Below, one piece after another: positions 17,386 to 26,283 of a stretch of DNA of 64,000 nt. Source of the DNA: Streptomyces nymphaeiformis. GTDB taxonomy: Bacteria; Actinomycetota; Actinomycetes; Streptomycetales; Streptomycetaceae. A model generated the notes under the pieces. It was not told where the DNA came from. It did no database searches and was given only the letters and a program-made list of their open reading frames with translations. The position numbers and the translations under genes were made by a program. The stretch covers positions 248,001-312,000 of the forward strand of contig NZ_JACHJY010000008.1 in the NCBI RefSeq assembly GCF_014203895.1. The letters are read 5' to 3'. Position 1 is the stretch's first letter; each line of letters begins with the position of its first letter.

Positions 17386-17512
17386 GACCGGTTCCTCACA
17401 ACAGTGGGCAGGACTGCCGTACGGCGCTGTCGCCGTGACGCGGTGGCGCACGGCGGCAGCGTGTACTGGTTCACCGGAACACTGTCCTCCTGCTTCGGAC
17501 ACTTGGCAAGAG

Positions 17513-17535
17513 GCACTCTGAAAATTGCAGAGTGC
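17513..17535. promoter_or_regulatory. Operator-like palindrome between ATPase and XRE genes
   Basis: GCACTCTG (17513-17520) and CAGAGTGC (17528-17535) flank an AT-rich AAAATTG spacer. Such an AT-rich centre stands out in this genome. The position between divergent module genes fits autoregulation by the XRE protein. Confidence 0.55.
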
Positions 17536-17598
17536 TGTGTTCTCTCTGGCCGGGCTTCATGGCACACTCGTCGAAACAGTGCGTCGGGGAGGTCTGAA

Positions 17599-18474
17599 GT
17601 GAGCGAGCCGCGGTCCGCCCCCACGGTGGGACAGGTCGTCCTCGGAAAGCGTCTGCAGGACCTGCGCGAGCGGGCCGGCATGAAGCGGGAAGAGGCCGCG
17701 AAGATCCTCCGGGTGGCCCCGGCCACCGTCCGGCGGATGGAGACCGCCGAGGTCGCGCTGAAGATTCCGTACGTGCAGCTCCTGTTGAAGGAGTACGGGA
17801 TCACGGACTCCGAGGCGGAGGGCTTCGTCGCCCTCGCGGAGGAGGCCAACCTCCCCGGCTGGTGGCAGCGGTTCCACGACGTGCTGCCCGGCTGGTTCTC
17901 CATGTACGTCAGCCTGGAGGGGGCGGCGAGCCTCATCCGGGCGTACGAGCCCCAGTTCATCCCCGGTCTGCTCCAGACCGAGGGGTACGCCCGCGCCATT
18001 CTGCGCAGCGGGGCGGTCGGCGGTGGCGGCGACGCCGCCCGGGAAGAGGGCATCGATCGGCATGTAGCCCTGCGGATGGAGCGCCAGTCCCTGCTGACCA
18101 GGGACGACGCCCCCAAGCTCTGGGTGATCATGGACGAGACGGTGTTCCGCCGGCCGGTCGGTGACGGGCCCGAGGTGATGCGCGACCAGCTCGACCGGCT
18201 GCTCGAAGCGTCCGAGCTGCCGAACGTCACCCTGCAGATCGCGGAGTTCGCGACCGGCCACCATCCGGGCACCTACGGGCCGTTCGTCCTCTTCCGCTTC
18301 GCCATGCCCGAACTCCCGGACATGGTCTACAGCGAGTACCTGACCGGCGCCGTCTATCTCGACGCGCGTCCCGAGGTGGCGTCCCACCTGGAGGTCATGG
18401 ACCGCATGGCGGCGCAGGCCGCGACTGCACAACGCACGAAGGAGATTCTCCGGAATCTCCGCAAGGAGCTGTGA
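17599..18474 (+). CDS. XRE-family regulator with DUF5753 domain (WhiJ-like)
   Basis: The 291-residue protein has an N-terminal XRE helix-turn-helix (LGKRLQDLRERAG, REEAAKILRVAPATVRRME) and the DUF5753 ligand-like domain from about residue 100 (YEPQFIPGLLQTEGYARA, VIMDETVFRRPVG, YSEYLTGAVYLD). These pair with DUF397 proteins, as in WhiJ modules that tune Streptomyces development. GTG 17599 follows GGGGAGGTC, a strong ribosome site. The stop abuts the next ATG, so the DUF397 gene is co-translated. Confidence 0.92.
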   Translation: MSEPRSAPTVGQVVLGKRLQDLRERAGMKREEAAKILRVAPATVRRMETAEVALKIPYVQLLLKEYGITDSEAEGFVALAEEANLPGWWQRFHDVLPGWFSMYVSLEGAASLIRAYEPQFIPGLLQTEGYARAILRSGAVGGGGDAAREEGIDRHVALRMERQSLLTRDDAPKLWVIMDETVFRRPVGDGPEVMRDQLDRLLEASELPNVTLQIAEFATGHHPGTYGPFVLFRFAMPELPDMVYSEYLTGAVYLDARPEVASHLEVMDRMAAQAATAQRTKEILRNLRKEL

Positions 18475-18711
18475 ATGGATCGCATATACAACGGCATGCC
18501 CGCCGCAGAGCTCGGTGCCGAGGGTTGGCACAAGCCCTGGAGCGGCGGGAACGGGGGCAACTGCGTGGAGGCCATGAAGCTGGCCGACGGCAGAGTCGCC
18601 GTGCGACAGTCCGCAGACCCTGAAGGACCAGCGCTCATCTACACCCACGGGGAGATCGCCGCTTTCATCCAGGGCGCGAAATCAGGTCAGGCTGACTTTC
18701 TGCTGACCTGA
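18475..18711 (+). CDS. DUF397 protein partner of the XRE regulator
   Basis: This 78-residue protein has the DUF397 layout: W-x-K-P-W-S-G near residue 19, then NCVEAMKLADGRVAVRQS and a C-terminal AFIQGAKSG. DUF397 proteins are thought to bind their partner XRE protein and modulate its DNA binding. Its ATG follows the XRE stop with no gap. Confidence 0.9.
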   Translation: MDRIYNGMPAAELGAEGWHKPWSGGNGGNCVEAMKLADGRVAVRQSADPEGPALIYTHGEIAAFIQGAKSGQADFLLT

Positions 18712-18784
18712 ACCTTCCGCCTCACCCCTACCATCGCGTAACTCTTGTTTCAGTGCCACCCGTTCATCCCGACCAGGAGAGCCG

Positions 18785-19591
18785 ATGACCCAGGAACCCG
18801 CATCCGTACGGATCGACACCAGCAAGCCGCATCCGGCGCGCATGTACGACTGGTTCCTGGGCGGCAAGGACAACTACCCGGTCGACGAGGCGATGGCCCG
18901 TCAGCTCCTCACCGTCGACGCCCGGGGCCGCGACATGGCCCGCGTCAACCGGGCCTTCATGCACCGCGCCATCCGCTGGCTCAGCGCCCACGGCGTCCGC
19001 CAGTACCTGGACGTCGGCACGGGCATCCCGACCGAGCCCAACCTGCACCAGATCGCGCAGGAGGCCGCGCCGGAGTCCCGCATCGTCTACTGCGACAACG
19101 ACCCGATCGTGCTCGCGCACGCGGCCGCCCTGCTGCGCTCGACCCCGGAGGGGGCCACCGAGTACATCCAGGCGGACGCCCGCGAGCCCGAGGTCATCCT
19201 CGAAAGGGCCGGAAAGGTCCTTGACTTCGACCAGCCCATCGCGCTGTCGATGCTCGCCCTGCTGCACTTCGTGGGGGACGAGGACGGCGCGTACGAACTG
19301 GTCTCCAAGATCGTCGACAAGCTCGCGCCGGGCAGCTATCTCGTCCTCTCCCACGTCACCGGGGACTTCGACCCCGAGGGCGCGGCGAAGGCGGCCGCCA
19401 TGTACAAGGCGCGCGGGCTGACCCTGCGGCCCCGCTCGCGCGACGAGCTGGCCGCGTTCTTCGACGGCCTCGAGTTCGTCGAGCCCGGGGTCTCGCTCAC
19501 CGCCGAATGGCACCCGGAGCTGGGCGAGCCCGTCCAGGTCCAGGGCGACGACCCCATCCCGGGGTGGGCCGCGGTGGCCCGCAAGCCCTGA
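18785..19591 (+). CDS. PF04672-type SAM-dependent methyltransferase
   Basis: The 268-residue protein matches the actinobacterial SAM methyltransferase family PF04672. Hallmarks are PHPARMYDWFLGGKDNYPVD near residue 18, YLDVGTGIPTEPNLHQIA, YCDNDPIVLAHA and SMLALLHFV. Substrate unknown. The family often accompanies XRE/DUF397 modules, as here, 73 bases downstream of the DUF397 gene. A GGAGA ribosome site lies close before the ATG. Confidence 0.92.
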   Translation: MTQEPASVRIDTSKPHPARMYDWFLGGKDNYPVDEAMARQLLTVDARGRDMARVNRAFMHRAIRWLSAHGVRQYLDVGTGIPTEPNLHQIAQEAAPESRIVYCDNDPIVLAHAAALLRSTPEGATEYIQADAREPEVILERAGKVLDFDQPIALSMLALLHFVGDEDGAYELVSKIVDKLAPGSYLVLSHVTGDFDPEGAAKAAAMYKARGLTLRPRSRDELAAFFDGLEFVEPGVSLTAEWHPELGEPVQVQGDDPIPGWAAVARKP

Positions 19592-19609
19592 CCCCGAGCA
19601 GAACGAGGA

Positions 19610-19631
19610 GGGGGCCCGCCGACGGGCCCCC
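19610..19631. terminator. Bidirectional terminator
   Basis: GGGGGCCCG (19610-19618) pairs with CGGGCCCCC (19623-19631) over a CCGA loop between the convergent methyltransferase and M64 protease genes. Confidence 0.75.
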
Positions 19632-19637
19632 TTCGTG

Positions 19638-21527
19638 CTACCGCTCCACCAGCGTCACCAGGAAGCTCCGCGCCGGCCCGATGTTGCCGGCCGCGTCGAT
19701 CGTGCGGTACTCGACGGTGTGCGTGCCGTAGTCCGGGCTCGCGTCGTCCCACGGCACCGCCCGGCTCCGGCCCAGCTTCCCGTACACGAGGTCGTCGATC
19801 ACCGTGCCGCCCGGCGAGAAGCGGAACGGCGCGTCGGCGTCCGTCGGCCAGCCGTAGTACGTGTACCAGCCGTCGCCGTCGACCCGGAACTGGCTCACCA
19901 CGGCGCCCTCCCGGTCGTCCCGCGCGGTCAGCCGCATCGTGAACGCCCCGTCGTAGACGTACTCCACCGGACGCCCGGGACGCCGTACTGTCCGCAGCGG
20001 CTCGGACAGCTCGTACGCCGCCGTCGCCGGACGGGCGTCCACCGCCCAGCTCAACTCCTCGTCCGTGCCCGCGAGACGGGCCGTGAGGGTGTGCGTCCCG
20101 GGCGCGATCCGCAGCGCACGCAGGTCCAGGTCGCGGTCGTTGCGGCCGTACGTCGCGACCGGCCGCCCGTCCAGACGCCAGCGCACGGCGGGCGTGCCGT
20201 CCACCGCGTGGGTGGTGTCCGCGTGGACGACGCTCCGGGCGCCGACGGGGGAACCGGTCGGGGTGTACCCGGTGAAGCCGCGGTCCTCCGGACCCCGCAC
20301 CGTCGTCAGCGAGGGGTCGACCGTCCAGCCGACGGTCCGGGTGAGCGCCGCCGAGGCGCGGACCGCCGGGTCGCGGACGAAGGGCGTCGGGTCGGTGACC
20401 GTCGCCGTCAGGGTGTGCGTGCCGGGGGAGACCCGCAGCCCGCGCAGGTCGACGGTGCGGGCGCCGCGGGTGTCGAGCGTCCGCCCGTCCAGCCTCCAGG
20501 TCACGGCGAGCGCGCCGCCCACCGGGTGCAGGGTGTCCACCCACACCGTGCGGTCCGCCCCGATCGGCGCCGCGTCCGGGGTGTGGTCCTGGACCAGGTC
20601 CACCTTCGCCGAGATCGCCCGGACCATCACCTCGCGCTCCACCTGGTCGAAGGCGTAGCCGAGGGTCTTCATCAGGGAGTGCCGGCTCGGCCGCCAGACG
20701 CCCTTCGTGCTGTACATCCCGCCCTCGTGGCGGCCGATGACCCCGCCCGACTCGCTCTCCTCGCCGAGCCAGCGCCACCACTTGGCCCGCTGCTCCCGCA
20801 TCTGGTCCTCGGTCAGGAGGGTGTGGTGGACGGAGGAGGGTTCGGGTCCTTCGTAGGCCTCGCCGGGGACTCCGCGCGCGTAGTAGTCGTACTCGTCCTG
20901 GAGGCCGCCCAGCGAATGGCCTATCTCGTGCGGGGTGATGAGCGAGGAGAGCGCGTTGCCGCCGGAGGCCGTGGCGTAACTCCCGCCCGCGCCGCCGTAG
21001 GTGTCGCTGTGGGCGAGGGCGACGATCTGGCGGTTGGCGCGGTGGGTGCCGGGGACGAGGTCGGCGAGCGCGCCGGCCTTCCGGCTGTCGACGGTGAGCA
21101 GCCGCTGCACGCTGTCCGGATCGCAGCCGCCCCAGAAGCCCATGTCGAGCGCCGTGTCACGGGCGGGCGCGGTGAGACCGGGGTCGCAGTCCACGCCGGA
21201 CTCGGCGGAGGGGGCCTCCACCGCCCACACGTTGACGTACGAGCGGTACGAGGCGAAGGGCTCGATGCTCCACAGGGTGTTCAGATGCCGTTCGAGGTCC
21301 GCCCGGAACGCCGGCATCTCCGCCGCGGTGTAGCCGTCGCCCATGAACACCAGGTTGAACCGCTTGTCTGCGGGCCCGGTGGTCTGCACGGGGACGACGA
21401 CCGGCCCCTCGCCGGACGTGGGCGTCTCGGCCGCCGCCTGCGTGGTTCCCACCAGGCCGGCGGCCAGCAGACAGACCGCGGCGAGCCGCGCCACGGCACG
21501 CCGAACTCCCTTGCGCTGTGAGGTCAT
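19638..21527 (-). CDS. Secreted M64 (IgA-peptidase-type) zinc metalloprotease
   Basis: The 629-residue preprotein has a Sec signal (about residues 1-33) and the M64 catalytic site HEIGHSLGGLQDEYD: His200, Glu201, His204 and likely Asp211 as third ligand. VFMGDGYTAAEM near residue 61 is typical of the family. After the catalytic domain come repeated modules containing SPGTHTLTATV and APGTHTLTARL, each paired with a WRLDGR strand. They look like Ig-like repeats and would bind substrate or wall. ATG 21527 is preferred over a start 24 codons upstream because the signal peptide begins there. Confidence 0.92.
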   Translation of the reverse strand: MTSQRKGVRRAVARLAAVCLLAAGLVGTTQAAAETPTSGEGPVVVPVQTTGPADKRFNLVFMGDGYTAAEMPAFRADLERHLNTLWSIEPFASYRSYVNVWAVEAPSAESGVDCDPGLTAPARDTALDMGFWGGCDPDSVQRLLTVDSRKAGALADLVPGTHRANRQIVALAHSDTYGGAGGSYATASGGNALSSLITPHEIGHSLGGLQDEYDYYARGVPGEAYEGPEPSSVHHTLLTEDQMREQRAKWWRWLGEESESGGVIGRHEGGMYSTKGVWRPSRHSLMKTLGYAFDQVEREVMVRAISAKVDLVQDHTPDAAPIGADRTVWVDTLHPVGGALAVTWRLDGRTLDTRGARTVDLRGLRVSPGTHTLTATVTDPTPFVRDPAVRASAALTRTVGWTVDPSLTTVRGPEDRGFTGYTPTGSPVGARSVVHADTTHAVDGTPAVRWRLDGRPVATYGRNDRDLDLRALRIAPGTHTLTARLAGTDEELSWAVDARPATAAYELSEPLRTVRRPGRPVEYVYDGAFTMRLTARDDREGAVVSQFRVDGDGWYTYYGWPTDADAPFRFSPGGTVIDDLVYGKLGRSRAVPWDDASPDYGTHTVEYRTIDAAGNIGPARSFLVTLVER

Positions 21528-21600
21528 GGGGCGCGAGCCTAGGCCGCGCCCCCGGCCTCGTAAAGATGTTCGTCGGCCGACCGTTCGTCGGCCGGTCATC

Positions 21601-22944
21601 TCAGTTTCGCAGCCAGGCCAGGCCCGGGTGCTCCGCCGTGTAGCCCTCCACCAGCCGGCGCGCCACCGCCACCGAGTCCACCAGCGGATGCAGCGCGAAG
21701 GCCTTGACGGCCGCCGCCCGCGAGCCGCTCTCCACCGCCGCGAGGACCTCGCGCTCCACCGCCTTCACGGCGGTCACCAGACCGACGGCGTGGTACGGCA
21801 GCGGGGCCACCGACACCGGGTGGGCGCCGTTCGCGTCCACGAAGCACGGCACCTCGATCACCGCGTCCGCGTCGAGCACCGACAGCGTCGAGCCGTTGCG
21901 CACGTTGAGGATCAGCGTGGTCCGCTCGTCCCGCGCGATGGCCCGCATCAGCGCGAGCGCCACCTTCTCGTAGCCGCCCGACTCCAGGTCCTCCTCGTCC
22001 CGCTCCCCGATCCCGGCGGCCTCCCGGTTCGCGGCCATGTAGGTGGCCTCGCGGTCGGCGAGCGTACGGTGCCAGGCAGCGAGGGCCGGGGTGTCGGGCT
22101 TGGCCATCTCCTCGTAGAACGCGCCCTGCTGGTCCCGCAGATACGCCCCGCGCGTCCGCTCGGCCGTCCGGTAGGCGTGCACCGCCTCCCGGTTGAAGTA
22201 GTAGTAGTGCAGGTACTCGTTGGGGATCGCGCCGAGCGACCGCAGCCACTCCGGGCCGAACAGCCGGCCCTCCTCGAACGAGCCGAGCGCCTCCTCGTCG
22301 GCGAGCAGCCGCGGCAGCACGTCCTGCCCGCCGACCCGCAGCCCCCGCAGCCAACCCAGGTGGTTGAGGCCCACGTAGTCGATCCAGGCCTCGTCCGGGT
22401 TCGCGCCCAGGATGCGCGCGACCCGCCGGCCGAGGCCCACGGGGGAGTCGCAGATGCCGACGACCCGGTCCCCGAGCACCCGGGACATCGCCTCCGTGAC
22501 CAGGCCGGCCGGGTTGGTGAAGTTGATGACCCAGGCGTCGGGGGCGAGTTCGGCGATCCTCCGGGCGATGCGTACGGCCACGGGCACGGTCCGCAGCCCG
22601 TACGCGATGCCGCCCGCGCCCACCGTCTCCTGGCCGAGCACGCCCTCGTCGAGCGCGATCCGCTCGTCGGCCGCCCGGCCCTCCAGACCGCCGACCCGGA
22701 TCGCCGAGAACACGAAGTCCGCCCCGCGCAGCGCCTCGTCCAGATCCGTCGTCGCCGTCACCGCCGGCGCGTCCGGCACGCCCTCCGCCTGGTCGGCGAG
22801 GACCCGCGCGATCGCCGAGAGCCGCCCCTCGTCGAGGTCGTACAGAGTGACGTGCGTGACCCGCCCCTCGGCGTGGTCGCCGAGCAGGGCGCCGTACACC
22901 AGCGGCACCCGGAATCCGCCGCCTCCGAGAATCGTCAGTTTCAT
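21601..22944 (-). CDS. Family 4 glycosidase (6-phospho-beta-glucosidase type)
   Basis: The 447-residue protein is a GH4 enzyme, which uses NAD+ and a divalent metal in an oxidation-elimination mechanism. The N-terminal LTILGGGGFRVPLVY binds NAD. NFTNPAG, Cys in GICDSPVGL and His in GLNHLGW are the family's metal and substrate residues. The VGLNHLGW-type sequence fits 6-phospho-beta-glucosidases. No PTS genes are adjacent, so the substrate may not be phosphorylated. ATG 22944 lies 6 bases after a TAGCGT -10 box on its strand. Confidence 0.92.
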   Translation of the reverse strand: MKLTILGGGGFRVPLVYGALLGDHAEGRVTHVTLYDLDEGRLSAIARVLADQAEGVPDAPAVTATTDLDEALRGADFVFSAIRVGGLEGRAADERIALDEGVLGQETVGAGGIAYGLRTVPVAVRIARRIAELAPDAWVINFTNPAGLVTEAMSRVLGDRVVGICDSPVGLGRRVARILGANPDEAWIDYVGLNHLGWLRGLRVGGQDVLPRLLADEEALGSFEEGRLFGPEWLRSLGAIPNEYLHYYYFNREAVHAYRTAERTRGAYLRDQQGAFYEEMAKPDTPALAAWHRTLADREATYMAANREAAGIGERDEEDLESGGYEKVALALMRAIARDERTTLILNVRNGSTLSVLDADAVIEVPCFVDANGAHPVSVAPLPYHAVGLVTAVKAVEREVLAAVESGSRAAAVKAFALHPLVDSVAVARRLVEGYTAEHPGLAWLRN

Positions 22945-23058
22945 GCTCGTACGCTACTGGGACGAGTCCTCTGAGCAGCGGGATTCCGGGAGGTCGTCCA
23001 CGGCGGCGTCCACATGCCGGGCGCCGTCGCGCCCCGTCGGGTGGGGGACAATGGCGCC

Positions 23059-23505
23059 ATGTCCCGACGCAAGACCCGCCCCCGCACCTCCCCGGCCGCC
23101 GCCGCGCCCGCCGTGACCGCGGCCTCGCCCTGCCCCTGCGGACTCGACGCCGTGTACGGCGCGTGCTGCGGCCGGTTCCACTCGGGCACCGGTGGTACGG
23201 CACCCACCGCCGAACTCCTCATGCGCTCCCGCTACAGCGCCTTCGTCGTACGCGACGAGGCGTACCTGCTGCGCACCTGGGCGCCCGAGACGCGGCCGGG
23301 CGAGGTCGACTTCGACCCGGGGATGCGCTGGGCCGGCCTGGAGATCGTGGGGACCACCGACGGCACCGCCTTCCACCAGCACGGCACCGTCACCTTCGTC
23401 GCCCGCTACGTCCACGGCGGCGAGGCCGGCGCCCTGCACGAGCGGAGCAGGTTCGCCCGCCACGAGGGCGCGTGGGTGTACGTGGACGGCGACTTCATCG
23501 AGTAG
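23059..23505 (+). CDS. YchJ-family (UPF0225) SEC-C protein
   Basis: The 148-residue protein has the SEC-C-type zinc knuckle CPCGLDAVYGACCGRFH near residue 25 and the YchJ domain with LMRSRYSAFVVRDEAYLLRTW and HERSRFARHEGAWVYVDGD. Function is unknown; the fold resembles NTF2-like proteins. ATG 23059 lies 6 bases past a GACAAT -10-like box. Its stop is 9 bases from the convergent exporter gene. Confidence 0.92.
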   Translation: MSRRKTRPRTSPAAAAPAVTAASPCPCGLDAVYGACCGRFHSGTGGTAPTAELLMRSRYSAFVVRDEAYLLRTWAPETRPGEVDFDPGMRWAGLEIVGTTDGTAFHQHGTVTFVARYVHGGEAGALHERSRFARHEGAWVYVDGDFIE

Positions 23506-23514
23506 CGGGACCGC

Positions 23515-25608
23515 TCAGCGCGCGCCCGCGCCCACGGCCACCCGCTCCCTGGGGAGCCCGTTCGCGAGGTCCTCGGCGACGATCTTCTTGGCGATGGCGT
23601 CCGTCGCGACCCGCAGCTCGGGTCCGCTGGGCCGGCCGCGCTCCTTCTCGACCTGGTCGGACAGCCAGTCGCCCCAGGCGTGGGTGATGACGTCCGCCTC
23701 GCGCTTGCCCGCCGTGGTGTGGGAGAGCAGGTTGCCGTCGCGGGTCAGGAAGCCCTCGTCGACCATCCGGTCGAAGACCGGCAGCAGGACCTCCGGCGGC
23801 ACCCGGCGGCCGGCCGAGATCAGGCCCAGGCTGGCGTGCCCGACGGTCCGGGTGTAGAGCTCGACCTGCATGACCGCCCAGGCCCCGGCGAAGTCGAGCC
23901 GGGTGTCGGAGCCGATGACGATCCGGCGGGCCGTGTCCAGGTCCTGGCGCCGCAGGATGCGGCCGACGGAGAGTTCGAGGAGCTTCTCCGAGTCGCCGGA
24001 CATGGTGGGGGAGCCGAAGCCCTCGCCCATGTCGGGGGCGGCGGAGCGGGCCGAGTCGCGCAGTTCCACCTGCTTGAGGAAGAGGGCGACGACGAAGCCG
24101 ACGGCCGCGACCGGCACCGTCCAGAGGAAGACGGTGTGCAGGGTGTCGGCGTAGGCCTGGACGATCGGCGCCGCGATCCGGTCCGGGAGCCGGTGCAGGC
24201 CGGCGGGGTTCTGGGCGGCCTGCGCGATTCCGGCCGGGTCGATGCCGAGGCTCCTGGCGATGGTGCCGGCCTCGACGAGGCCCGAGGTGAGGTTGGGCTT
24301 GAGGGAGTTGGTGTAGATCGTGCCGAAGACGGCCGTGCCGAAGGAGCTGCCGAGGGTGCGGAAGAAGGTGACGCCGGAGGTGGCGGTGCCGAGGTCGGCG
24401 TATTCGACGGTGTTCTGCACGGCGATGGTCAGGACCTGCATGCACAGGCCGATGCCGGCGCCGAGGACGAACATGTACAGCGACTCCAGCCAGGTGCCGC
24501 TGTCCGGTCCCATGAGGGAGAGCAGGTAGAGGCCGATGCCCATCACCAGGCAGCCGACGATCGGGAAGATCCGGTAGTGGCCGGTCTTGCTGACGTAGTT
24601 GCCGCTGAAGATGGAGGCGATGAGCAGGCCGATGACCATGGGGAGGGTGCGGATGCCGGACATGGTCGCCGACTCCCCGTCGACGTACTGGAGATAGGTC
24701 GGCAGGAAGGTCATCGCGCCGAGCATGGCGAAGCCGACGACGAAGCTGAGCACGGAGCAGACGGTGAAGACCGGGTTGCGGAACAGCCGCATGGGCAGCA
24801 TGGGTTCGGCCGCCCGGGTCTCGACCCAGCAGAACAGGCCCAGGGCGACGATGCCGCCCGCGAAGAGCCCGATGATGACGCCGGAGCTCCAGGCGTACTC
24901 GTTGCCGCCCCAGCTGGTCGCCAGGATCAGGGCGCTGGAGCCGACGGCGACGAGCGCGATGCCGGCGTAGTCGATGACCGGCCGGCTCGCGGAGCGTACC
25001 GAGGGGATCGAGCGGGCGGCGGCGATGACGACGAGGATCGCGATCGGGACGTTGACGTAGAAGGCCCAGCGCCAGCTGAGGTGGTCGGTGAACAGGCCGC
25101 CGAGGAGCGGTCCGATGACGGTCGAGACGCCGAACACGGCGCCGATCGCGCCCTGGTACTTGCCGCGTTCGCGCAGCGGGATCACGTCGGCGATGAGCGC
25201 CATCGAGGTGACCATCAGGCCGCCGGCGCCGACGCCCTGGAGACCGCGCCAGACGATCAGCAGGGTCATGTTGGTGGCGAGTCCGCAGAGGAACGAGCCG
25301 GTGATGAAGACGACCGCGGAGATCTGGAAGACCACCTTGCGGCCGAAGAGGTCGCCGAACTTGCCGACGAGGACGGTCGCGACCGTCTCCGCGAGCAGGT
25401 AGGAGGTGACCACCCACGACATGTGGGCGGCGCCGCCGAGGTCCGAGACGATCGTGGGCAGGGCGGTGCCGACGATCGTCTGGTCGAGGGCGGCGAGGAG
25501 GACGCCCAGCATGATCGTGCCGAAGACGATGTTGCGGCGGCGGCTGTCGAGCACGGGTGGCTCGGTGGCGGCCGGGGGCGCGGGCGCTGCGTCGCTGGTC
25601 GTGGTCAC
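23515..25608 (-). CDS. 14-TM MFS drug exporter (DHA2/EmrB-QacA) with cytoplasmic C-terminal domain
   Basis: The 697-residue protein is a proton-driven multidrug exporter. It has the DHA2 motifs LDQTIVGTALPTI in TM1, GKFGDLFGRK in loop 2-3, RGLQGVGAGGLM and the motif-C GPLLGGLF. About 14 hydrophobic segments end near residue 520. The following about 170 residues are soluble and look like a winged-helix module (SVGRILRRQDLDTARRIV, LPVFDRMVDEGFLTRDGNLLSHTTAGKREAD). Long C-terminal extensions of this sort occur in Streptomyces MFS proteins. GTG start. Confidence 0.9.
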   Translation of the reverse strand: MTTTSDAAPAPPAATEPPVLDSRRRNIVFGTIMLGVLLAALDQTIVGTALPTIVSDLGGAAHMSWVVTSYLLAETVATVLVGKFGDLFGRKVVFQISAVVFITGSFLCGLATNMTLLIVWRGLQGVGAGGLMVTSMALIADVIPLRERGKYQGAIGAVFGVSTVIGPLLGGLFTDHLSWRWAFYVNVPIAILVVIAAARSIPSVRSASRPVIDYAGIALVAVGSSALILATSWGGNEYAWSSGVIIGLFAGGIVALGLFCWVETRAAEPMLPMRLFRNPVFTVCSVLSFVVGFAMLGAMTFLPTYLQYVDGESATMSGIRTLPMVIGLLIASIFSGNYVSKTGHYRIFPIVGCLVMGIGLYLLSLMGPDSGTWLESLYMFVLGAGIGLCMQVLTIAVQNTVEYADLGTATSGVTFFRTLGSSFGTAVFGTIYTNSLKPNLTSGLVEAGTIARSLGIDPAGIAQAAQNPAGLHRLPDRIAAPIVQAYADTLHTVFLWTVPVAAVGFVVALFLKQVELRDSARSAAPDMGEGFGSPTMSGDSEKLLELSVGRILRRQDLDTARRIVIGSDTRLDFAGAWAVMQVELYTRTVGHASLGLISAGRRVPPEVLLPVFDRMVDEGFLTRDGNLLSHTTAGKREADVITHAWGDWLSDQVEKERGRPSGPELRVATDAIAKKIVAEDLANGLPRERVAVGAGAR

Positions 25609-25672
25609 TCTCGCAGCGTCACACCGCCCCGGCCCTCACGCATCCGGGGGACGGCCGGACAGGTGCGGGGTG

Positions 25673-25924
25673 TCAGGGGGTGACGGGCAGTCGGGGGTGG
25701 TGCTTGGCGAGGATCTTGTTGGCCCGGGCGAGGGCGGCGAGCGCGTGCTCGCGGTCCGCCCGGTCCTCCGCGCAGAGCGGTCCCCGGAAGCGGTACACCT
25801 CGCGCGCCGCGCAGTCCGCGTCGACCTCGGCCTGGAGGACGTGCAGCGGCAGGCAGGCGCCGATCATCGCGGCCACGCTGTCGGGGATCGGGACGGGAAC
25901 GAGGCGCGAGGGCGAGGTGATCAC
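25673..25924 (-). CDS. Small conserved-looking protein of unknown function
   Basis: This 83-residue frame has GC at almost every third codon position, so it is coding. The product is soluble and helical in its C-terminal half (REHALAALARANKILAKHH), with two Cys and a central VYRFRGPLCAEDRADRE segment. GTG start with AGGAC about 7 bases upstream. It is transcribed toward the exporter gene and lies 65 bases upstream of it, so the two may share an operon. I do not recognise a family. Confidence 0.7.
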   Translation of the reverse strand: MITSPSRLVPVPIPDSVAAMIGACLPLHVLQAEVDADCAAREVYRFRGPLCAEDRADREHALAALARANKILAKHHPRLPVTP

Positions 25925-26283
25925 GGGTCAGTCCTAGTCGGTCCGGGGAGGGCAAGGAAGGGTCTCCTCTCCATACGTACCGGATCGGCGTCCGGGTTCC
26001 GGCACGGCGATGTCGCGGGCGGGCAACGGCCGGGCGCGCCTGAGGCGGGCCGCGCGGGTCCCGGGGGAGCGGACCGGGCGGGGCGCGCGGGCCGGCGCCG
26101 GACGCGTTCCCGCAGGTACGGGGGCGGACGACGGCCGGCGCATTGCGCACGGCCCCTGCGTATCGCTCGGATGTTCATCGAACGTGCTGTCGGTTCGAGG
26201 CGTCGGCGGCGGGTCGCGCGGCTGCCGAATGTGTGGCATCTCACGTTGCGGCGCGCCGGTTTCCCGGAGCGCGCTTTCCACGG
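25925..26283. other. 359-bp gap without a supported gene
   Basis: The stretch lies between the small-protein gene start and the DNA ligase stop codon. Frames on both strands are open but show Arg/Pro-rich translation and no consistent third-position GC, so they look like artefacts. It should contain the promoter of the small protein. No repeat or clear hairpin stood out. Confidence 0.6.

Noticed and set aside
25934..26244. Possible small genes in the gap before the DNA ligase
   Set aside because: The frames are Arg/Pro/Ala-rich with poor third-position GC and no ribosome sites.
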